The notes beneath the pieces are model-generated. The model searched no databases. It saw only the letters and a list, made by a program, of their open reading frames with translations, and was not told where the DNA came from. 37,540 bases of DNA from Gammaproteobacteria bacterium (GTDB taxonomy: Bacteria; Pseudomonadota; Gammaproteobacteria; Steroidobacterales; Steroidobacteraceae), in the NCBI GenBank assembly GCA_003164785.1, contig PLUE01000023.1:70479-108018 (forward strand), given 5' to 3'. Made by a program: the position numbers and the translations under genes. Shown one piece after another: positions 33,543 through 37,540 of the stretch (positions are counted from its first letter, which is position 1; each line of letters begins with the position of its first letter).

Positions 33543-33817
33543 CTGTAGCGCCTGAGCGACATTCTTCGGCGACGGGACCATATTGCGGCGCGAATATTAG
33601 ACTATTCCGCACCAATTCATTGCAATTTATACCTATAGAAATGCAGTGTTTACACATAAGTGGGCCCTTATCGAGACTCTTTTCTCGAACCGTTAATTCG
33701 CTTCCAAGCGCCGCGTCATCTTATGCGACTATGTCTGAATGGACTGGTTCACTTTGGTTGGGCTGGTCCCACAAAGGACGGCGTTCATTGGCGTCGCTGA
33801 TGGAAGCAACCATGTGC

Positions 33818-33836
33818 TTACCTAAGGTTACCTAGG
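33818..33836 (+). repeat. Tandem repeat TTACCTAAGG/TTACCTAGG before gmd copy 2
   Basis: Two nearly identical units (33818-33827 and 33828-33836) lie back to back, ending 14 bases before the TTG start of gmd copy 2. The second unit abuts the GGAG (33840-33843). A binding site or a replication slip are both possible. Confidence 0.35.
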
Positions 33837-33850
33837 CGCGGAGATATAGT

Positions 33851-34939
33851 TTGTCTAAGACAGCGTTGATTACAGGCATCACAGGACAAGATGGGGCCTA
33901 CCTGGCGGAGTTCCTACTGTCCAAGGGATATGACGTACACGGCATCAAGCGCCGATCGTCTTTATTCAACACTGATCGAATCGATCACCTTTACCAGGAT
34001 CCGCATGAGAAAGACGTGCGGTTGAAGCTTCATTACGGCGACTTAACTGATTCGACCAACCTAATCCGCATCATTCAGGAGGTCCAGCCCGACGAAATTT
34101 ACAATCTGGCGGCTCAGAGCCACGTGGCAGTCTCCTTTGAAACCCCCGAGTACACCGCGAATTCGGACGCCGTCGGAACGTTGCGTATTCTGGAGGCCAT
34201 TCGTATTCTGGGCTTGGAGAAGGTGGCCCGATTTTATCAGGCTTCCACGTCTGAAATGTTCGGAAAGGTCCAGGAAATCCCGCAGCGAGAGACGACGCCG
34301 TTTTATCCTCGCTCGCCTTACGGTGCTGCGAAAGTCTATGCGTACTGGATCACGGTCAATTATCGCGAGGCGTATGGTTTGTTTGCCTGCAACGGGATCT
34401 TGTTCAATCACGAGTCTCCATTGCGTGGTGAAACGTTCGTTTCTCGTAAGATTACGCGTGCCTTGACGAGAATTCGCGTTGGATTGCAGGAAACCCTGCA
34501 TCTTGGGAATCTGGATTCACTCAGAGACTGGGGGCATGCCCGTGACTACGTGCGGGCCCAGTGGCAGATGCTTCAGCAGGAGGTTGCTGAGGACTTTGTA
34601 ATTGCCACCGGGAAGCAGTACTCCGTTCGGGATTTCGTTGTTTCCGCCGGGGCGTTGCTGGATATGAAAATCGAATGGCACGGCAAGGGGGTGGAGGAAA
34701 CAGGGGTGGACGCCGTCACCGGGCGTACCTTGGTACGGGTCGATCCACGGTATTTCCGGCCCGCCGAGGTGGAAACCTTGCTTGGCGATGCAACGAAGGC
34801 GCGCCAAAAGCTCGGCTGGACCGCCGAGGTCACCTTTCCGGAATTGGTCAGGGAAATGGTTGAGTCGGATCTGGAGGACGCCAAACGGGATTCGCTGGTC
34901 GCCAAAGAAGGCTATAAGGTCTACCAGCGTCATGAGTAA
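33851..34939 (+). CDS. gmd: GDP-mannose 4,6-dehydratase (copy 2)
   Basis: Second, full-length Gmd of 362 residues. It contains [80 protein letters not shown] (Y-x3-K) and [17 protein letters not shown]. Initiation is probably at TTG 33851: GGAG (33840-33843) lies seven bases before it, and the protein starts at the Rossmann fold. It is six bases upstream of fcl, the normal gmd-fcl pairing for GDP-L-fucose. By eye it resembles copy 1 across the whole length but with many substitutions. It is in opposite orientation to copy 1, so the two bracket a segment of about 7.7 kb as inverted repeats. Confidence 0.94.
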   Translation: MSKTALITGITGQDGAYLAEFLLSKGYDVHGIKRRSSLFNTDRIDHLYQDPHEKDVRLKLHYGDLTDSTNLIRIIQEVQPDEIYNLAAQSHVAVSFETPEYTANSDAVGTLRILEAIRILGLEKVARFYQASTSEMFGKVQEIPQRETTPFYPRSPYGAAKVYAYWITVNYREAYGLFACNGILFNHESPLRGETFVSRKITRALTRIRVGLQETLHLGNLDSLRDWGHARDYVRAQWQMLQQEVAEDFVIATGKQYSVRDFVVSAGALLDMKIEWHGKGVEETGVDAVTGRTLVRVDPRYFRPAEVETLLGDATKARQKLGWTAEVTFPELVREMVESDLEDAKRDSLVAKEGYKVYQRHE

Positions 34940-34945
34940 CGCGCC

Positions 34946-35893
34946 ATGGAACTAAGGGCCGACACACGAATCTTCGTTGCAGGACACCGTGGATTGGTGG
35001 GGTCTGCCGTGGTGCGGGCCCTGCAGTCACAGGGCTATGACAACCTCATATTGCGGACACATCAGGAACTCGAACTCACCAACCAGCTTGCGGTCAACGA
35101 GTTCTTCGACCAGGAGAAGCCGGAAGCGGTGATCATGGCGGCGGCGCGCGTGGGGGGTATTCACGCGAACAACGCCCATCCGGCACTGTTCATACGCGAC
35201 AATTTGGCAGTGCAAGATAATGTGATCGACGCGGCCCATCGAACAGGGACGGCCAAGCTGCTTTTCTTGGGATCCAGTTGCATTTATCCGAAAATGTCGC
35301 CCCAGCCCATCAAGGAGGACTACTTGCTCACGGGACCTCTCGAGCCGACCAACGAATGGTATGCAATTGCCAAGATTGCCGGTGTGAAGATGTGTCAAGC
35401 CTACCGGCGGGAATATGGTTTCAACGCGATCTGCCTGATGCCCACCAATCTATATGGACCGGGCGACAATTTCGATGCGGTCAATTCCCATGTGTTGCCG
35501 GCGCTCATACGACGGCTCCATGAAGCGAAATTGCGCGGTGACGGCAATGTGACCATCTGGGGAACAGGTACGCCGCGCCGGGAATTCCTCCATGTGGACG
35601 ATTTGGCGGATGCTGTCGTCTACATGCTCAAAAATTATGATGCCGAGCCCATCGTCAATGTGGGTTGGGGGCGCGATGTCACGATCCGCGAACTTGCCGA
35701 GACGGTCATGGGCGCGGCGGAGTATCAGGGCAACCTTATCTTCGACGCGACGAAGCCGGACGGGACTCCCCGCAAGTTGCTTGATACGTCGCGCCTGACG
35801 GCGCTTGGCTGGACGCCGAAGATTTCGTTGAAGGAAGGAATTCAGCGAACATACGCGTGGTTTAAGGCAAACGTTGCCGACGCCCGGCTGTAA
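34946..35893 (+). CDS. fcl: GDP-L-fucose synthase
   Basis: Converts GDP-4-keto-6-deoxy-D-mannose to GDP-L-fucose by 3,5-epimerisation and 4-reduction with NADPH. The 315-residue protein has [17 protein letters not shown] (NADP site), [34 protein letters not shown] with the catalytic Ser and Cys, [14 protein letters not shown] (Y-x3-K), and [11 protein letters not shown]. These motifs and the length are diagnostic. It starts six bases after gmd copy 2, so the two are one unit and GDP-fucose is made locally. Its codon use is closer to the housekeeping flank than that of the wzy region. Confidence 0.95.
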   Translation: MELRADTRIFVAGHRGLVGSAVVRALQSQGYDNLILRTHQELELTNQLAVNEFFDQEKPEAVIMAAARVGGIHANNAHPALFIRDNLAVQDNVIDAAHRTGTAKLLFLGSSCIYPKMSPQPIKEDYLLTGPLEPTNEWYAIAKIAGVKMCQAYRREYGFNAICLMPTNLYGPGDNFDAVNSHVLPALIRRLHEAKLRGDGNVTIWGTGTPRREFLHVDDLADAVVYMLKNYDAEPIVNVGWGRDVTIRELAETVMGAAEYQGNLIFDATKPDGTPRKLLDTSRLTALGWTPKISLKEGIQRTYAWFKANVADARL

Positions 35894-35958
35894 ATTGATT
35901 GGTCTTTGAGACGAGTTTAACTGACGAAATTCCCATCCATCGAAGCTAAGGAACGAGT

Positions 35959-36954
35959 TTGACCAACCGAACGATTTTAGTCACCGGCGGTGCCGGCTAC
36001 ATCGGCAGCCACGTCGTCCGGCAGTTGGGCGAGAATCACGACAAGGTGATCGTTCTCGATAACCTTGGTAAAGGGTTTCGGCAGGCCGTCACCACCGGCG
36101 AACTCGTGGTGGGGGATGTCGGCGACTTCGCCCTGGTATCCCGGCTGATGGCCGAGCACCAGATCGACACCGTCATGCATTTCGCGGCCCATACCATCGT
36201 CCCGGAATCGGTGGCGCTGCCGCTCAAGTACTACGGCAACAACACCTGCGCGACCCGCAACCTCTTGCAGGCCTGCATCGACAACAAGGTCAAGAACTTC
36301 GTTTTCTCCTCCACCGCGGCCGTTTACGGCATGCCGGATGAAGGGTATGCGGCCGAGGATTCGCCGACGCGCCCCATCAACGCCTACGGCACCTCCAAGT
36401 TGATGAGCGAGTGGATGCTGCGCGATGTCGCCGCGGTGAATCCCTTGCGTTATGTCGCATTGCGGTACTTCAATGTCGCCGGCTCCGATCCTAAAGGCCG
36501 CATCGGGCAGGCGACCCCCGGCGCGACGCTGCTGACCAAGGTGGCCTGCGAGGCCATGGTCGGCAAACGCCCGCACGTCTCGGTATTCGGCAGCGACTAC
36601 CCGACGCCCGATGGCACCGGCGTCCGTGATTACCTGCACATCGAGGATCTGGCGTCGGCGCATCTGTGTGCGCTGCGCTATCTGCGCGCCGCCGGTCCAT
36701 CGGTCACCCTGAACGTGGGTTATGGTCATGGGTACTCCGTGCGCGAGGTGCTGCGCATGGTCGAGGCGGTGGCCGGCAAGCCGCTGACGATCAAAGAAGA
36801 AGCGCGGCGCGCTGGCGACCCTGCCTACCTGGTGGCTCGTGCGGACCGGATTCGCGCCGAACTCGGCTGGCAGCCCCGCTACGACGACCTGAAGGCCATC
36901 GTCTCCAGTTCCCTGGCCTGGGAGCGCAAATTGCAGGCGGAGCCCTGGGTTTAG
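35959..36954 (+). CDS. galE: UDP-glucose 4-epimerase
   Basis: Interconverts UDP-glucose and UDP-galactose (perhaps also the N-acetyl forms). The 331-residue protein shows ILVTGGAGYIGSHVVRQL, VLDNLGKGFRQAV, MHFAAHTIVPESV, FSSTAAVYG, AYGTSKLMSEWML (Y-x3-K), RYFNVAGSDP and the C-terminal YGHGYSVREVL. The TTG start at 35959 is preceded by AAGGAA (35948-35953) with five bases spacing, and no nearby ATG fits. It lies 65 bases after fcl. GC is high and codon use matches the flanking housekeeping genes, so it looks like part of the older chromosome rather than the lower-GC centre of the locus. Confidence 0.92.
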   Translation: MTNRTILVTGGAGYIGSHVVRQLGENHDKVIVLDNLGKGFRQAVTTGELVVGDVGDFALVSRLMAEHQIDTVMHFAAHTIVPESVALPLKYYGNNTCATRNLLQACIDNKVKNFVFSSTAAVYGMPDEGYAAEDSPTRPINAYGTSKLMSEWMLRDVAAVNPLRYVALRYFNVAGSDPKGRIGQATPGATLLTKVACEAMVGKRPHVSVFGSDYPTPDGTGVRDYLHIEDLASAHLCALRYLRAAGPSVTLNVGYGHGYSVREVLRMVEAVAGKPLTIKEEARRAGDPAYLVARADRIRAELGWQPRYDDLKAIVSSSLAWERKLQAEPWV

Positions 36955-36978
36955 GGGCCCTCGGTTTAGGCGGGTGCC

Positions 36979-37008
36979 GCCGCCGTTAAGTCCTCGTAAC
37001 CCGGCGGC
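36979..37008 (+). terminator. Hairpin after galE, possible terminator
   Basis: GCCGCC plus GTTA (36979-36988) pairs with TAAC (36997-37000) and GGCGGC (37003-37008), with a two-base bulge and an eight-base loop. It is 24 bases after the galE stop. No T run follows it directly, so it is not a clear intrinsic terminator; it may only stabilise the 3' end. Confidence 0.3.
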
Positions 37009-37036
37009 TGTGGCGGCGTTACTTCGAGGCCTTGTC

Positions 37037-37065
37037 TTTACTTGACCTTGCGAAACCGCTAGGAT
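37037..37065 (+). promoter_or_regulatory. Weak promoter candidate for ugd
   Basis: TTTACT (37037-37042) and TAGGAT (37060-37065) are spaced by 17 bases, and each matches four of six consensus bases. The leader to the ATG at 37104 would be about 32 bases. A TTGACC overlaps the -35 but has no -10 at proper spacing. Confidence 0.28.
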
Positions 37066-37103
37066 TTCGGGCTCTTTTTTCTAGTTAAATCAGAAGATTA
37101 CGC

Positions 37104-37540
37104 ATGCGAATTACGATTTTCGGCTCGGGGTATGTGGGTCTGGTCACGGGCGCCTGTCTGGCCGATGCCGGCAACAACGTCGTCTGTGTGGACGTCGACC
37201 AACGCAAGATCGACATGCTCAAGCGGGGCGAAGTGCCGATCCACGAGCCGGGACTCGATGCAGTGGTCAAGCGCAATTTCGATGCGGGTCGGCTGACCTT
37301 CACCACTAATGCGAAAGAGGCGGTGGATCACGGCCAATTCCAATTGATCGCGGTGGGCACGCCGCCCGACGAGGACGGCTCGGCGGACCTGCGCTACGTG
37401 CTCGCGGTGGCACGAACCATCGGCGAACACATGAACGAGTACAAGGTCGTCATCACCAAGTCCACCGTGCCGGTGGGCACCGCCGACAAGGTCCGTGCGG
37501 CGGTGGCCGAGTCGCTGAAAGCCCGGGGCGCGAGCGTCGA
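37104..37540 (+). CDS. ugd: UDP-glucose 6-dehydrogenase, 3' end cut by window edge
   Basis: Oxidises UDP-glucose to UDP-glucuronate with two NAD+. Only the first 145 codons are in the window. The N-terminus [23 protein letters not shown] is the NAD-binding start of Ugd, followed by [26 protein letters not shown] and [17 protein letters not shown], then [12 protein letters not shown], all typical. The catalytic cysteine region lies beyond the edge. The product is the substrate of the uronate epimerase at 5705-6742, at the other side of the locus. High GC and codon use match the housekeeping flank. Confidence 0.95.
   Translation, partial: MRITIFGSGYVGLVTGACLADAGNNVVCVDVDQRKIDMLKRGEVPIHEPGLDAVVKRNFDAGRLTFTTNAKEAVDHGQFQLIAVGTPPDEDGSADLRYVLAVARTIGEHMNEYKVVITKSTVPVGTADKVRAAVAESLKARGASV

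Larger units (their letters stand above)
33317..33850. other. Divergent intergenic region between the sugar transferase and gmd copy 2
   Basis: No gene is supported in these 534 bases; the open frames present look like chance. It contains a perfect 14-base palindrome TTAAAGATCTTTAA (33529-33542), an AT-rich stretch around 33595-33660, and a direct repeat just before gmd copy 2. I could not find a promoter with both elements in place for either side. Base composition is lower in GC than the coding flanks. Confidence 0.5.

Noticed and set aside
1..37540. CRISPR array, rRNA, functional tRNA or prophage genes
   Set aside because: I saw no regularly spaced repeats, no rRNA sequence, no complete tRNA fold and no phage structural or integrase gene.

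Overview
The window looks like a piece of the chromosome of a high-GC gammaproteobacterium. The gene order mltD-gloB-(yafS-like)-rnhA-dnaQ is the arrangement known from E. coli and many other Gammaproteobacteria, and it is accompanied here by fabI and pgi. The exact lineage cannot be read from the sequence. It contains a Wzx/Wzy-type surface polysaccharide locus set between housekeeping genes.

Layout. (1) 1-3702, minus strand: a DUF4136-type lipoprotein (cut by the window edge), fabI, mltD and gloB. (2) 3763-8357, plus strand: a YafS-like methyltransferase, rnhA, dnaQ, a UDP-glucuronate 4-epimerase and pgi, almost all overlapping or separated by a few bases. (3) 8517-11540: a 1007-residue SLBB-repeat outer-membrane export protein preceded by a strong leader hairpin. 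(4) 11541-12985: a gene-free scar holding a degraded SLBB-gene fragment and an internally deleted, frameshifted ISL3-family transposase remnant. (5) 12986-17740: a tightly coupled four-gene module (membrane alkaline-phosphatase/sulfatase-superfamily protein, NoeA-like methyltransferase, small YIDPG protein, secreted protein of unknown family). (6) 17753-19677: a GT2 glycosyltransferase and a Wzz chain-length regulator. (7) 19716-29405, minus strand: GT2, Wzy, sugar C-methyltransferase, GMD-like SDR, GT2, gmd, GT4-like transferase and Wzx. (8) 29761-31572, plus: FkbM methyltransferase and GT2. (9) 31567-33316, minus: an NDP-sugar epimerase and the initiating phosphoglycosyl transferase. (10) 33851-37540, plus: a second gmd, fcl, galE and the start of ugd.

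How the genes fit together. Pgi, Ugd, GalE, the uronate epimerase, Gmd and Fcl supply UDP-Gal, UDP-GlcA/UDP-GalA and GDP-L-fucose. The second Gmd, the GMD-like SDR and the TylCIII-type C-methyltransferase probably make a C-methyl-branched 6-deoxyhexose. The phosphoglycosyl transferase starts the lipid-linked repeat, five glycosyltransferases extend it, Wzx flips it, Wzy and Wzz polymerise it, and the SLBB protein may export it. The FkbM and NoeA-like methyltransferases and the phosphatase-superfamily protein look like decorating enzymes. No Wzc-type kinase or ABC exporter is present in the window.

The centre of the locus (about 8.5-35 kb) reads as lower in GC and less uniform in codon use than its flanks, changes strand several times and holds IS debris. 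This suggests stepwise assembly by horizontal transfer. The most novel candidates are the 12986-17740 module and the predicted branched-sugar pathway at 21828-26158.
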